In this document: piece after piece, positions 25,818 through 34,634 of the stretch
How the letters are laid out: each line of letters begins with the position of its first letter
Numbering within the stretch: position 1 is the first letter of the stretch
NCBI GenBank assembly: GCA_023386235.1
Contig: JAEWKC010000025.1
Coordinates: 1-64,000 of the forward strand
From: Bacteroidota bacterium
GTDB lineage: Bacteria > Bacteroidota > Bacteroidia > Chitinophagales > Chitinophagaceae
Length of the DNA stretch: 64,000 nucleotides
Reading direction: 5' to 3'
The notes under the pieces: model-generated
The model's database searches: none
Told to the model about the DNA's origin: nothing
What the model saw: only the letters and a program-made list of their open reading frames with translations
Program-made: the position numbers and the translations under genes

Positions 25818-27935
25818 ATGTCTTTAATTCAGAAAATTCAGGAAAAAGGAGCGTGGATTATTTTTATAGCAATTGCAATTGCCTTGGTCGCTTTTATTGC
25901 AATGGATTCCTTCAGTAGCGGTGGCGGACTTTTCAGAAACACAGAAACGCTTGCAACTGTAAATGGCGAAGACCTTAAAATACAGGATTTTGAAGCTAAG
26001 GTAAATCAAATACAGGCCATGCAGGGAAATAACGTTGCGCGTGAAGATCTAGTGGCCAATGTGTACAACTACGAAGTAAGAAACATTGTAATGAAACAGG
26101 AGTATGAAAAGCTGGGACTTGGCCTGGCTGACAGAGAGCTGGACAGTGCCATGTTTGGCGGCAATCCGCCGCAATTTCTTGCACAACAGTTTACAGATCC
26201 CAATACAGGCATTTTTAATGCTAATGAAGCCAGAAGTTATATTCAGCAGGTAAGAAATGCCAGAACAAACCCTCAGGCACAGCAGGCGGTTCAAATGATT
26301 GAAATGAGCATGACAGAGCTAGGAGAGCAGGTGGTAAATCAGAAATACCAGTCATTGCTGTTAGGTGCCGCGCATATCCCTTCCTGGCTGGTAGAAAAAG
26401 CAGCGGCAGACGCCAACTCCATTGCTTCTATATCTTACGTAAATGTTCCTTACACAACCGTAAGCGACAGCGCCGTAAATATTACTGACGGAGAAATAAT
26501 GACTTTTGTAAACAAACATAAAAAACAGTTTGAACAAAAAGAAGGTTTCAGGGATATTTCTGTAGTAGCCTTTAATGCCGGCGCCAACAGCGCAGATTCT
26601 GCTGCTCAATTAGCAACCGCGCAAAAAATAAAACAGGAATTTGCCAATGCTACTGATATTGAATCATTCGTAAGTCTGCAAAACTCTACAGCGCCTTATT
26701 ACGATGGGTTCATTAGTGGCGCGGAAATTCAGGATCCTCTAAAAGATACTATCATTAGACAGCCGGTAGGCACCATTGCAGGGCCATTTGTAGAAAACGG
26801 CAGCGTTGTATTAGCCAAGCTGGTAGCCGCGCAAACTATAGCAGATACCGTAAGCGCCAAATACATTTTAATAGCTACTCACGCTCCCAGCCAGGAAAAT
26901 CCCCAGCAAACCATCCAGTTCAGAGATGATTCTTCCGCACTAAAGCGTGCCGATACAGCTACCGCTCTTGTAAGATCGGGTGTAAGCTTTGATAGTGTGG
27001 TAGTAAGATATTCTGATAATCCGCAAAATTTTGAATTAAAAGATATCACTTCCTCAGGATTGATGCAGATGGGTCTTCCCGAACTGAGCGACTTTTTACT
27101 TACCTCACCTGTAGGCACATTTAAAACAGTGAAAGTGCAGGGCGGGTATCTGTTAGCCACCATTACAGATAGAAAAGGAGCTTCTACAGGATATAAAATA
27201 GCAAGAATTATTAAACCTCTTTCGCCAAGCTCAGAAACTATTTCTGCGGCCAACTCTGCGGCCAACCAGTTTGCTGCACAAAGCAGGGACGCCAAATCTT
27301 TCGATGCAAATGCCGCCAAGCAAAATCTTTCTGTAATACCTGTACAAGGCATAAGAGAAAACGATTATGCCATAGGCAATTTTGGTACCAACAGGCAGCT
27401 TGTAAAATGGATTAACGAAGCAAAAGTGGGCGACGTTTCTGAGCCATATCAAATTGGCGATCAGGTACTGGTAGCCAGAGTAAACTCTATTGTAAAAGCC
27501 GGTTTGCCAACTGCTACAGCAGTAAGACCATTTGTAGAATCTTACCTTAAGAATGAAAAGAAAGCCAAGATTATTATAGATTCTAAATTTAAAGGCAACA
27601 CACTGGAAGCGATAGCGCAAGCAGCCGGCGTGCAGGTAGCAAGAGCCGACAGTATTTCTTTCTACGGTCAAATGGTACCGGGCATAGGCATGGAGCCAAA
27701 GGTTGTAGGCGCCGCCTTCAATAAATCAATTCAAGGAAAGGTGAGCAAACCCATTGCCGGAAATATTGGTGTGTTTGCCGTAAAAGGCGAAAATGTTTCT
27801 GCCGTACCTTCTGCCAGCACGGAAAGTATAAAGCAAACTTTACAGCAATCCTGGATGCAGCAAATGTTCCAGACTTCTGCCAACGCACTGATAGAAGCTG
27901 CCGAAATAAAAGACAGAAGATCTACTTTCTATTAA
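25818..27935 (+). CDS. PpiD/SurA-like membrane-anchored peptidyl-prolyl isomerase
   Basis: This 705-residue periplasmic foldase has an N-terminal signal anchor (GAWIIFIAIAIALVAFIAMDSF, residues about 12-33) followed by a SurA_N_3-type helical region (ATVNGEDLKIQDFEAKVNQI). Two parvulin-like modules appear further on: one around residues 345-450 (SAKYILIATHAPSQE ... VVRYSDNPQNFELK ... GLMQMGLPELSDFLL), the classical PPIase fold, and a degenerate part near the C-terminus. Bacteroidetes orthologues assist outer-membrane protein biogenesis. It appears monocistronic, ending in a clear terminator. Confidence 0.9.
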   Translation: MSLIQKIQEKGAWIIFIAIAIALVAFIAMDSFSSGGGLFRNTETLATVNGEDLKIQDFEAKVNQIQAMQGNNVAREDLVANVYNYEVRNIVMKQEYEKLGLGLADRELDSAMFGGNPPQFLAQQFTDPNTGIFNANEARSYIQQVRNARTNPQAQQAVQMIEMSMTELGEQVVNQKYQSLLLGAAHIPSWLVEKAAADANSIASISYVNVPYTTVSDSAVNITDGEIMTFVNKHKKQFEQKEGFRDISVVAFNAGANSADSAAQLATAQKIKQEFANATDIESFVSLQNSTAPYYDGFISGAEIQDPLKDTIIRQPVGTIAGPFVENGSVVLAKLVAAQTIADTVSAKYILIATHAPSQENPQQTIQFRDDSSALKRADTATALVRSGVSFDSVVVRYSDNPQNFELKDITSSGLMQMGLPELSDFLLTSPVGTFKTVKVQGGYLLATITDRKGASTGYKIARIIKPLSPSSETISAANSAANQFAAQSRDAKSFDANAAKQNLSVIPVQGIRENDYAIGNFGTNRQLVKWINEAKVGDVSEPYQIGDQVLVARVNSIVKAGLPTATAVRPFVESYLKNEKKAKIIIDSKFKGNTLEAIAQAAGVQVARADSISFYGQMVPGIGMEPKVVGAAFNKSIQGKVSKPIAGNIGVFAVKGENVSAVPSASTESIKQTLQQSWMQQMFQTSANALIEAAEIKDRRSTFY

Positions 27936-27963
27936 TAAAAGCACAGAATAAAAATAATTCAAG

Positions 27964-27995
27964 CCTCTCAGAAATATATACTGAGAGGTTTTTTT
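27964..27995 (+). terminator. Intrinsic terminator after the PpiD-like gene
   Basis: An 8-base-pair GC-containing stem (27964-27971 with 27981-27988), a 9-base loop and seven T residues (27989-27995) make a textbook factor-independent terminator, 28 bases after the stop codon. Confidence 0.9.
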
Positions 27996-28010
27996 ATACG
28001 CTTTTTCCTC

Positions 28011-28195
28011 CTTTTTGGGTAGACAAATTCCTCATTAACAGGGATTGATAAGCCCAAGTGTAACAGCTAACTTTGTAAAGCTTACAAGATATAGATTTGA
28101 AAATATACAATTCAGCCATAGCAGCTAAAGACTTATCCTAAGTATTGTAATTTAGGTTTTTTGATTTAAGAACCGCTTTTTTCCAGAAGCGGTTC
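28011..28195 (+). ncRNA. Candidate structured small RNA (or structured leader) before the LolC/E gene
   Basis: This gene-free stretch contains four consecutive inverted repeats. TTGGG (28015-28019) pairs with CCCAA (28053-28057) and encloses AATTCC/GGGATT (28026-28031 with 28041-28046). TGTAA/TTACA lies near 28074-28086. CCTAA/TTAGG (28137-28141 with 28152-28156) is followed by six T residues. GAACCGCTT/AAGCGGTTC (28170-28178 with 28187-28195) comes last. Two terminator-like hairpins with no CDS before them, right after the previous gene's own terminator, suggest a separate small transcript. No clear promoter was found, so a processed leader of the downstream gene is the alternative. Confidence 0.33.
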
Positions 28196-28262
28196 GTTTG
28201 TTATAAAGTTTTTGATATGCCTGTAGTCAGCTTCAACCAGTTTTTGTTACCTTCGCCCATCA

Positions 28263-29495
28263 ATGAATGTTTCTTCATTTATAGCAAAAAGAATAGCCTT
28301 TAACCGTCAGAAATCTTTCTCACGGTTCATCATCAGGCTGGCAACTACAGCCACTGCTATTAGTGTGGCGGCCATGATACTTACATTGGCTTTTGTAAAT
28401 GGTTTTCAGGATGCTATCAGTCAAAAAATATTCAGCTTCTGGGGACACATACGCGTGCAGCAATACGAGGCCATCAACAACATTCAGGAAGATGAAGTGC
28501 CGCTTTACAGTAATAAAGAAGTAGAGGAGCTTATCAGAAAAATTCCATCGGTAAGTATTGTACAGCCTTATGCCACCAAATCGGCTGTAATAGAGAATAA
28601 TAAAGACATTGAAGGCGTAATGATAAAAGGGGTAGATGATAAGTATAATTTCAAAAACATTCAGCCTTTTCTTAAAGAAGGCAGATGGATAGCCTTTAAC
28701 GATCCTTCTTATCAAAAGGAAATAGTAATATCGCAGCAAACGGCCAAAGCACTGAATTTAAAGCTAAACCAGGAGGCAAATTTTTATTTTATTTCGAATG
28801 TGCAAGGACGCAGCAGTCAGCGAAAGTTAAAAGTAGTGGGTATTTATAAAACCGGTATTGAAGAATATGATAAAATATTCGCCATCAGCGATATCCGTCT
28901 TATCAGGCGCATGAGCGACTGGAATGAGGCGCAGATTGGCGGCTACGAAGTTTTTCTGAACGAATATAAAAAAATGGACTCTGCTAACTTTGCCTTATAC
29001 GGCGTACTTCCCGACCGCTGGACCAGCAGAACCATTCAGGAGGTATACCCCAATATTTTTGACTGGCTCAATGTGCAGGACGTGAACAGGAATGTAATTT
29101 TTATTATTATGTCTATTGTAGCGGTCATTAACTTAATTACCTGTTTACTGATATTGGTACTGGAAAGAACCCGAATGACGGGTGTTTTAAAAGCCTTGGG
29201 AAGCACCGATTGGAGCATTCAAAAGATTTTTCTTAATCATGCAACGTTTATAGCTTTGCGCGGCGTGTTCATAGGTGTGCTCATAGGTGTAGGAATTGCT
29301 TTATTACAAAAATATACAGGCTTTATAAAGTTGGATGAAGCCGCTTATTATGTTTCAGAAGCGCCGGTTAGTATTGCCTGGTGGCATGTAGCGCTGATAG
29401 CTGCAAGTGCAATAGCGGTATGCTACTTAGCGTTGTTATTGCCCACATTGCTGGTAAAAAGAGTAGACCCTGTAAAAGCCATTCGTTTCAATTAA
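28263..29495 (+). CDS. ABC transporter permease, LolC/LolE-type (FtsX-like)
   Basis: This 410-residue inner-membrane protein has one N-terminal helix (RLATTATAISVAAMILTLAFVNGF), a periplasmic MacB-like domain (about 45-250) and three C-terminal helices in the FtsX arrangement, starting VIFIIMSIVAVINLITCLLILVLERTRMTGVLKALGS, where the cytoplasmic coupling segment follows. It ends LLVKRVDPVKAIRFN, typical of the lipoprotein-releasing system. The probable ATPase partner (LolD-type) is at 61112, not adjacent. truB follows after 18 bases, suggesting co-transcription. Confidence 0.9.
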   Translation: MNVSSFIAKRIAFNRQKSFSRFIIRLATTATAISVAAMILTLAFVNGFQDAISQKIFSFWGHIRVQQYEAINNIQEDEVPLYSNKEVEELIRKIPSVSIVQPYATKSAVIENNKDIEGVMIKGVDDKYNFKNIQPFLKEGRWIAFNDPSYQKEIVISQQTAKALNLKLNQEANFYFISNVQGRSSQRKLKVVGIYKTGIEEYDKIFAISDIRLIRRMSDWNEAQIGGYEVFLNEYKKMDSANFALYGVLPDRWTSRTIQEVYPNIFDWLNVQDVNRNVIFIIMSIVAVINLITCLLILVLERTRMTGVLKALGSTDWSIQKIFLNHATFIALRGVFIGVLIGVGIALLQKYTGFIKLDEAAYYVSEAPVSIAWWHVALIAASAIAVCYLALLLPTLLVKRVDPVKAIRFN

Positions 29496-29513
29496 AAAAT
29501 ACATTTTTCATTC

Positions 29514-30254
29514 ATGCGTCAAAAACCTATTCATCCCGCATTGCAGGAATATTTAGACGGGAAAGTTTTGCTAATCAATAAACCGCTGAAGTGGACGTCG
29601 TTCGACGCTGTTAAAAAAATACGCATTCTCACCGGTGTTTCCAAAGTAGGGCATGCCGGCACGCTTGATCCGCTGGCAACCGGATTGCTCATTATCTGTA
29701 CAGGGAAATTTACTAAAAAGATCAATGAATACATGGCGCAGGAAAAAGAGTACACGGGTACTTTTACTTTAGGAGCCACCACACCTACATTTGATTTGGA
29801 AAGTATACCCACGAATTTTAAAGATATTTCTTTCTTAAGACAACAAACACTCAAAGACGCCACTGCTGCTTTTACCGGCGAGATCATGCAGATGCCACCC
29901 GCGCATTCTGCCATAAAAAAAGACGGCAAACCGCTTTACCTGTCGGCACGCAAAGGTGTAGAAGTGGAAATAGAACCGAGAAAAGTTACTATCAGTGAAT
30001 TTGAAATCACACAAATTGATTTGCCGTTTGTGCATTTCAAAGTGGTATGTTCTACCGGTACTTACATCCGCAGCCTGGCAAATGATTATGGAGCGAGATT
30101 GGGTGTGGGCGCCTATTTGAGCAAACTATGCCGTACGCGCATAGGAAATTTTACTTTGGTGGAAGCTATGAGCATAGTAGATTTTGAAAAGCTTATCGGG
30201 GAAAAGAAAGCACGATTTGATAAAGGCACAAATACATCGCCGGAGGCGATATAA
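29514..30254 (+). CDS. truB: tRNA pseudouridine(55) synthase
   Basis: The 246-residue enzyme isomerises U55 in the T-loop of tRNAs. It shows LLINKPLKWTSFDAVKKIR, the catalytic-Asp motif GHAGTLDPLATGLL, the EYTGTFTLGATTPTFDLE segment, MQMPPAHSAIKKDGKPLY and CSTGTYIRSLANDYG. Length is at the short end because the C-terminal PUA domain is missing, as in other Bacteroidetes TruB proteins. It lies 18 bases after the LolC/E-type gene on the same strand. Confidence 0.96.
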   Translation: MRQKPIHPALQEYLDGKVLLINKPLKWTSFDAVKKIRILTGVSKVGHAGTLDPLATGLLIICTGKFTKKINEYMAQEKEYTGTFTLGATTPTFDLESIPTNFKDISFLRQQTLKDATAAFTGEIMQMPPAHSAIKKDGKPLYLSARKGVEVEIEPRKVTISEFEITQIDLPFVHFKVVCSTGTYIRSLANDYGARLGVGAYLSKLCRTRIGNFTLVEAMSIVDFEKLIGEKKARFDKGTNTSPEAI

Positions 30255-30258
30255 TAAA

Positions 30259-30286
30259 TTGTGTGAAGCGAAGACGCTTCACACAA
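30259..30286. terminator. Perfect hairpin just after truB, no T-tract
   Basis: A 12-base-pair perfect stem (30259-30270 with 30275-30286) with a 4-base loop begins 4 bases after the truB stop. It lacks the following T-run of a classical terminator, so it may be an RNA 3'-end stabiliser or a termination signal of a less canonical kind. Confidence 0.5.
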
Positions 30287-30318
30287 CACAAATAACATAT
30301 AATTTTAGGATGATCTTT

Positions 30319-30747
30319 TTATTGTTTTTTTCCTTCGAATTTCCCGTCTTTTACAGATATACCGGTTACAAGAATACTTTTATCGTCTATGATATACTGT
30401 AATGTTTTGCCATTCTTCGTCCAATCGGCATCCATCAGCCGTACAAGGGTGTGTTCTTTAGCATACGCTTCAGTGATAGGGTCTATTTCATCAATCTTTT
30501 CTTTAGTGTTATTAATTTCAATAGCGGCTATTGATTGGCCGGGAGCATTCGGTTCAATCCTGATTTTAGTAGCTGTAGGCCTGGTTATAGTAATACTGCC
30601 GTTAGTTGTTTTACCGCTAATTGTAAAAGTGCCGCTATAAGTTCCCAAAACCTGTTGTGGTCCATTAACGGAATCTTTGGTACAACCGGCAAATAATGCG
30701 CCGGCAAACAATGCAAATACTAAGAACCGCTGTAATAAGTTTTTCAT
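30319..30747 (-). CDS. Lipoprotein with a lipocalin-like beta domain, unknown function
   Basis: The 142-residue protein starts MKNLLQRFLVFALFAGALFAGC with lipobox Cys22. The mature part is predicted to be mostly beta (GTYSGTFTISGKTTNGSITITRPTATKIRIE, then LQYIIDDKSILVTGISVKDGKFEGKKQ), resembling small lipocalin-like proteins common in Bacteroidetes. The start at 30747 is chosen because the longer TTG form would add a hydrophilic tail before the signal peptide. It converges with truB. No specific ligand is inferable. Confidence 0.65.
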   Translation of the reverse strand: MKNLLQRFLVFALFAGALFAGCTKDSVNGPQQVLGTYSGTFTISGKTTNGSITITRPTATKIRIEPNAPGQSIAAIEINNTKEKIDEIDPITEAYAKEHTLVRLMDADWTKNGKTLQYIIDDKSILVTGISVKDGKFEGKKQ

Positions 30748-30816
30748 AAATTTTTTTCCGAAAGTATGCAAAGGTTATGCCAGGCACTTTTTATGCTTAC
30801 TAAAATAAATACAACT

Positions 30817-31932
30817 TTATTTATAATCCTGCCACCATTTTGTATAGATTTTATTGTCATCGGTCCAATCTGTTTTTTCTCCTATGGCAGGAGTGAGTAT
30901 GCGCAAGCTGTCCGTGTTTAGTTCGGTTATTTTTTGCAAGGGTTCATCCCAAGCATGTGCCGCCAAAGCAAACTTGGAGTTGTGAACGGGAAAAACTCTT
31001 TTGGCTTTCATATCTTTCATAGCCTGCAATTGCTCGCCGGGCATCATGTGAATGTATTGCCAGTCTTCGTTGTATTGTCCCAGTTCTAAAATCGCTAAGT
31101 CAATACTGTCGTACTTTTCGCCCATTTTTTTAAAATTATCGTCATATCCTGAATCGCCGCCAATGTATATTTTTTGTGCAGGCGTTTCCAAAACAAAACT
31201 GGCCCATATTGCCTGGTCTCTCTTGAATCCACGCCCCGAAAAATGTCTTGCAGGTTCACAATGCACTACAAAACCATCGCCCAAATCGGCTTTCTCAAAC
31301 CAGTCCAGTTCAATGATATTTTTTGCATCAAATCCCCAGTATTCAAGATGCGCGCCCGTGCCCAGGCCTGTGATGATTTTTTTTATTTTAGGGAAAAGTT
31401 TTTTTACGGTACGATAATCTAGGTGGTCCCAATGATCGTGGGTAATAATGAGATAATCCAGTTCCGGTATATCTTCCGCAGTGTACAGGTTTGTACCGCT
31501 GAAAGCTTTGGAAATAAAAGAAAAAGGAGAGGAGTAGCCGACAAATACTGGATCAACCAATATTTTTTTACCCTCTGCCTGGAGATAATAAGACGAATGT
31601 CCCATCCATACTAATGCGTTTTCGGCGGGAGCTATCTGGCCGAGGTCAGCCTTGTTAAAAGTAAAATCTTTTTGCGGAGTTTTCCTTTCTGTTTTACCAA
31701 ACAAGAAGCGATACATCACCTGCAGCATGGTGGTACCCTCTTTAAACTGAGGTGTGTGTGCCAGATTATTAAACCTGCCGTTTTTATAATGCGGAGAATT
31801 GTTTATTCTTTCCAGCCGCTCTCCTTCTGCCGCTTTGCCAAATTGGGGCTGGCTCATGATTGCCCATGCCGAAGTGATGACAACAGCAATTACGATAAGA
31901 GTTATAAGCATTATTTTTTTTAGTCTTTTCAA
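30817..31932 (-). CDS. MBL-fold metallo-hydrolase, NAPE-PLD-like
   Basis: This 371-residue protein begins with a membrane-spanning signal anchor (IMLITLIVIAVVITSAWAI) and then carries a metallo-beta-lactamase domain. The metal motif THDHWDHLD is at residues 164-172, with the second-shell histidine in the ARHFSGRGFKRDQAIW region, the Asp in YIGGDSGYDD, and a last histidine in FPVHNSKFAL. The layout matches N-acylphosphatidylethanolamine phospholipase D-like and UlaG-like hydrolases. Substrate unknown. It stands on the minus strand, upstream of the gldN terminator region. Confidence 0.88.
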   Translation of the reverse strand: MKRLKKIMLITLIVIAVVITSAWAIMSQPQFGKAAEGERLERINNSPHYKNGRFNNLAHTPQFKEGTTMLQVMYRFLFGKTERKTPQKDFTFNKADLGQIAPAENALVWMGHSSYYLQAEGKKILVDPVFVGYSSPFSFISKAFSGTNLYTAEDIPELDYLIITHDHWDHLDYRTVKKLFPKIKKIITGLGTGAHLEYWGFDAKNIIELDWFEKADLGDGFVVHCEPARHFSGRGFKRDQAIWASFVLETPAQKIYIGGDSGYDDNFKKMGEKYDSIDLAILELGQYNEDWQYIHMMPGEQLQAMKDMKAKRVFPVHNSKFALAAHAWDEPLQKITELNTDSLRILTPAIGEKTDWTDDNKIYTKWWQDYK

Positions 31933-32002
31933 AATTCAGAAATAAAAATTTACGTAATATACTTTACAGTTTTTGTATTTGTTTCAAAAAACAGAAAGAA
32001 AA

Positions 32003-32026
32003 AAGCAGGTTTGTAGAAACCTGCTT
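32003..32026 (-). terminator. gldKN terminator
   Basis: A 10-base-pair perfect stem (32003-32012 with 32017-32026) with a GTAG/CTAC loop lies 9 bases after the gldN stop, followed on the minus strand by a T-rich tract. It ends the gldK-gldN transcript. Confidence 0.85.
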
Positions 32027-32034
32027 GGCAAAAA

Positions 32035-33123
32035 TTATTTTAAAGGTAGATTTTTAGCTCTTTGAGATTTTACACCTTTCTTTTTTCGCTGATTTTCTAT
32101 ATCTTCTTTGGTCATTTCTTCTGCCTGCGGAAACATTGCCTCTTCGTATTGATACAGGATTTGCTTGATTTTAGCTCTTTCAGCCTTCTGTTCTTCAGGG
32201 TTTGGCATTAATATATTCCAGGATACTTCTCCGGGGTTTTCGTAATCCGACTTCGTAATCGTTCCTTCAAAAACATGCTTATCCAACGCTTCATCCAGCT
32301 GTATTTTTACGCCGGGCTGCGTAGGATGTACTGTTTGATATTTAGATAAGAAAGGGCGCAAATCGTCATAATACAACCAAAATGTAGGATGCTCGCTACC
32401 GGGCAAAATTTCTCCTGTAGATAGTTTATAAGGGATAACGGGCGCAATGCCTATAATACGTACCATCATTCTGCCATAGTTTCTGTCGTAAAACCAGTCT
32501 TCTTTTAATCGATAGGTATAAACAGAATCCATATCTACCGCCCTGCGGCGTACCTGATAACCAATTACATTGCCTTCCATATCGTACCGGGCGGCGGTAT
32601 CCAAGCCTCCGCCAAACTCGGCAATAGCGTCTGATGCGGTAAGCGGCGTGGTAAAGCGGTCGTCTTCATTGCTGAACGCGGTAATTTTATTGGTCTTTAT
32701 AGCATCCATAATAATATTGATCAGGTTTTGTGTTCCAAACTCATTTCTGGCATACATTAAAAACCTGTTGGCCCTGTGGCGCGTATCAATATCGTTCCAG
32801 ATTCTTATTTTATAGGCTATATCTTCTTCCTTTACGGTAGGGTATGGCATTGCTTTCGACTGTTGTAAAGGTGCTTTTACATAAGGAAAATCGTTGCGCA
32901 AAGACATTTTGCTGCTACCCTGACCTATGCTTTTAGTATTATCGATAAACTCTATGGGCAAAGTATCTGCTACCGGCTGATACGACTCGGCTCTGGGCTT
33001 TGGCTGCGCCGCGCTAGTGGCTGAATAAGAGGTATTGTCATAAGCGCTCTGTGCTATTCCCTGAAGTGTTATCAGGAATAAAAAAAGAAAGCAGCCTGCT
33101 AATGATTTGATTTGTCTGTTCAT
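32035..33123 (-). CDS. gldN: Gliding-motility / type IX secretion protein GldN
   Basis: This 362-residue exported protein has a signal peptide (LAGCFLFLFLITLQGIAQ). It resembles GldN/PorN: an IRIWNDIDTRHRANRFLMYARNE segment, the YRLKEDWFYDRNYGRMMVRIIGIAPVIPY core, FWLYYDDLRPFL, and a helical basic tail. GldN is a periplasmic component associated with GldK in the T9SS ring. The start at 33123 (ATG, MNRQIKS) is preferred over a TTG at 33138. Unusually, gldK lies directly upstream (15 bases apart) with no gldL or gldM between. Confidence 0.85.
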   Translation of the reverse strand: MNRQIKSLAGCFLFLFLITLQGIAQSAYDNTSYSATSAAQPKPRAESYQPVADTLPIEFIDNTKSIGQGSSKMSLRNDFPYVKAPLQQSKAMPYPTVKEEDIAYKIRIWNDIDTRHRANRFLMYARNEFGTQNLINIIMDAIKTNKITAFSNEDDRFTTPLTASDAIAEFGGGLDTAARYDMEGNVIGYQVRRRAVDMDSVYTYRLKEDWFYDRNYGRMMVRIIGIAPVIPYKLSTGEILPGSEHPTFWLYYDDLRPFLSKYQTVHPTQPGVKIQLDEALDKHVFEGTITKSDYENPGEVSWNILMPNPEEQKAERAKIKQILYQYEEAMFPQAEEMTKEDIENQRKKKGVKSQRAKNLPLK

Positions 33124-33138
33124 TATTTTCAATAACAA

Positions 33139-34434
33139 TTAATTAATTTTTACGCCTGGCGGTAAATCTATTACGCATCTGAACCCGATATAAGAACGTG
33201 CTGAATCCATATAATCGTATGCGCGGGAATTGAGTTGTATCATACTGGCCGGATCTTTCCAGCTGCCGCCGCGTGTTACTTTTCTTTTGTGCTGTCTTGC
33301 AGATGAAGGCGTTGGCTTTAAATTTATTTCCGGGTTAAAGTCGTGCTGAAAGGCATTGGGGTCATCAATATAATTACTGACGGTCCATTCCGCCACGTTG
33401 CCTACAATATTATAAATACCATAGTCATTCGGAAAATAAGAGTCTACACGAGCCGGGTACAATGCGCCATCTTCGGCATAGTCGCCTCTGCCATTCTTGA
33501 AGTTGGCCATCATGCAATCTTTATCGTTTTTTAAATAGTTGCCCCACGGATAAAGGTAGCTTTTATGTCCGCCTGCGGCTGCCAGCTGCCATTCTGCTTC
33601 CGTAGGCAATCTGTATTCTGCGCCTACAAGTTTTTTCTTTGTAAGAAATTCATTCATATATCTTGTACGCCAATGCGCATAAGCCATTGCCATCCTTTGC
33701 GAAACGCCCACTACCGGGTAGTGCATATAGGCGGGATGAGAAAAATAATTCTTTACCATATTCTCATTGCTGGAGTATGCAAAATCTTTTACCCACACCA
33801 GCGTATCGGGATAAACAGGGATATCGTAAGTATAGAAGAAATTGTTCCTGTTCATTCCCGGATTGCGTACCGCCGCTTCAAAATCGTAGCCGCTCATTCT
33901 GTATACCAGAGCTTTAGGGTCTAATTCTACTCTGTTCATAAATCTTTCTTCTTCGGGAAGAAAAAGCCTGCTGAGTCTTTCCTGTATTTTCTCGTCCTGA
34001 TAATTTATTTTCCTTGCTTTTCCCCAGTCGATGGTGGTATCGCCGTCTTTGCTTACTTTGTAGTAGTTCAATTCAAAAGCCGCGATGGAATCACGCACCC
34101 AGTTTACAAACTGGTGGTATTGGCTATTGGTAACCTCGTAGGCGTCTATCCAGAATCCGTTAACGGTAATGCTTTGTTCAATTCCGTTGGTTCTGCCTGA
34201 GGTGCCATTTTGCGGGTTTACAACAAAAGACCCGGTGGGTACATATACCAGATTATCCGGCTGGTTCATACTACCGGGAGCGGTATATTTAATGCCGCGA
34301 ACCACGCCATCGTTATTGCCATCTCCTCTGCTGCCGGTTCTTCCGCCGCTTCTGCTTTTACAACTTTGCAAAGCACTAAATGCCAGTGATATCAGCAGAA
34401 AAAAAATTACAAATCCATTCAATCTTTTATACAT
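33139..34434 (-). CDS. gldK: Gliding-motility / T9SS lipoprotein GldK (FGE-sulfatase-like)
   Basis: The 431-residue lipoprotein has a lipobox Cys25 (FSALQSC) and a formylglycine-generating-enzyme/SUMF1-like domain: NLVYVPTGSFVV near residue 62-73, GFWIDAYEVTNSQYHQFVNWVRDSIAAF, AYAHWRTRYMNE, YRLPTEAEWQLAAAGG, NIVGNVAEWTVSNYIDD and RKVTRGGSWKDPA. The YEVTN...RQF/HQFVNWVRDSIA context is characteristic of GldK/PorK and distinguishes it from GldJ. GldK forms the outer-membrane-associated ring with GldN. In F. johnsoniae and P. gingivalis the order is K-L-M-N; here gldN follows immediately. Confidence 0.88.
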   Translation of the reverse strand: MYKRLNGFVIFFLLISLAFSALQSCKSRSGGRTGSRGDGNNDGVVRGIKYTAPGSMNQPDNLVYVPTGSFVVNPQNGTSGRTNGIEQSITVNGFWIDAYEVTNSQYHQFVNWVRDSIAAFELNYYKVSKDGDTTIDWGKARKINYQDEKIQERLSRLFLPEEERFMNRVELDPKALVYRMSGYDFEAAVRNPGMNRNNFFYTYDIPVYPDTLVWVKDFAYSSNENMVKNYFSHPAYMHYPVVGVSQRMAMAYAHWRTRYMNEFLTKKKLVGAEYRLPTEAEWQLAAAGGHKSYLYPWGNYLKNDKDCMMANFKNGRGDYAEDGALYPARVDSYFPNDYGIYNIVGNVAEWTVSNYIDDPNAFQHDFNPEINLKPTPSSARQHKRKVTRGGSWKDPASMIQLNSRAYDYMDSARSYIGFRCVIDLPPGVKIN

Positions 34435-34634
34435 CAGTTACCTGTTTGCTGTTGATAGTGTTTTTATTTATCTTTTTTATTTTGATATTAAGCAACACAA
34501 GTCATATGCATACTTATGCTTAACAGTAGTTTATAACGAAATGTTACAATCATTTATTGTTTAATATATGTATCTTATTGAAAGTTTTTTATAGTGAGAA
34601 AGCTAAAGAGTTCAATAATGTAATAAATTGATTT

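Noticed and set aside
26879..27352. A long minus-strand frame inside the PpiD-like gene
   Set aside because: It overlaps a well supported gene, has no signal or motif, and its composition is that of an antisense frame.
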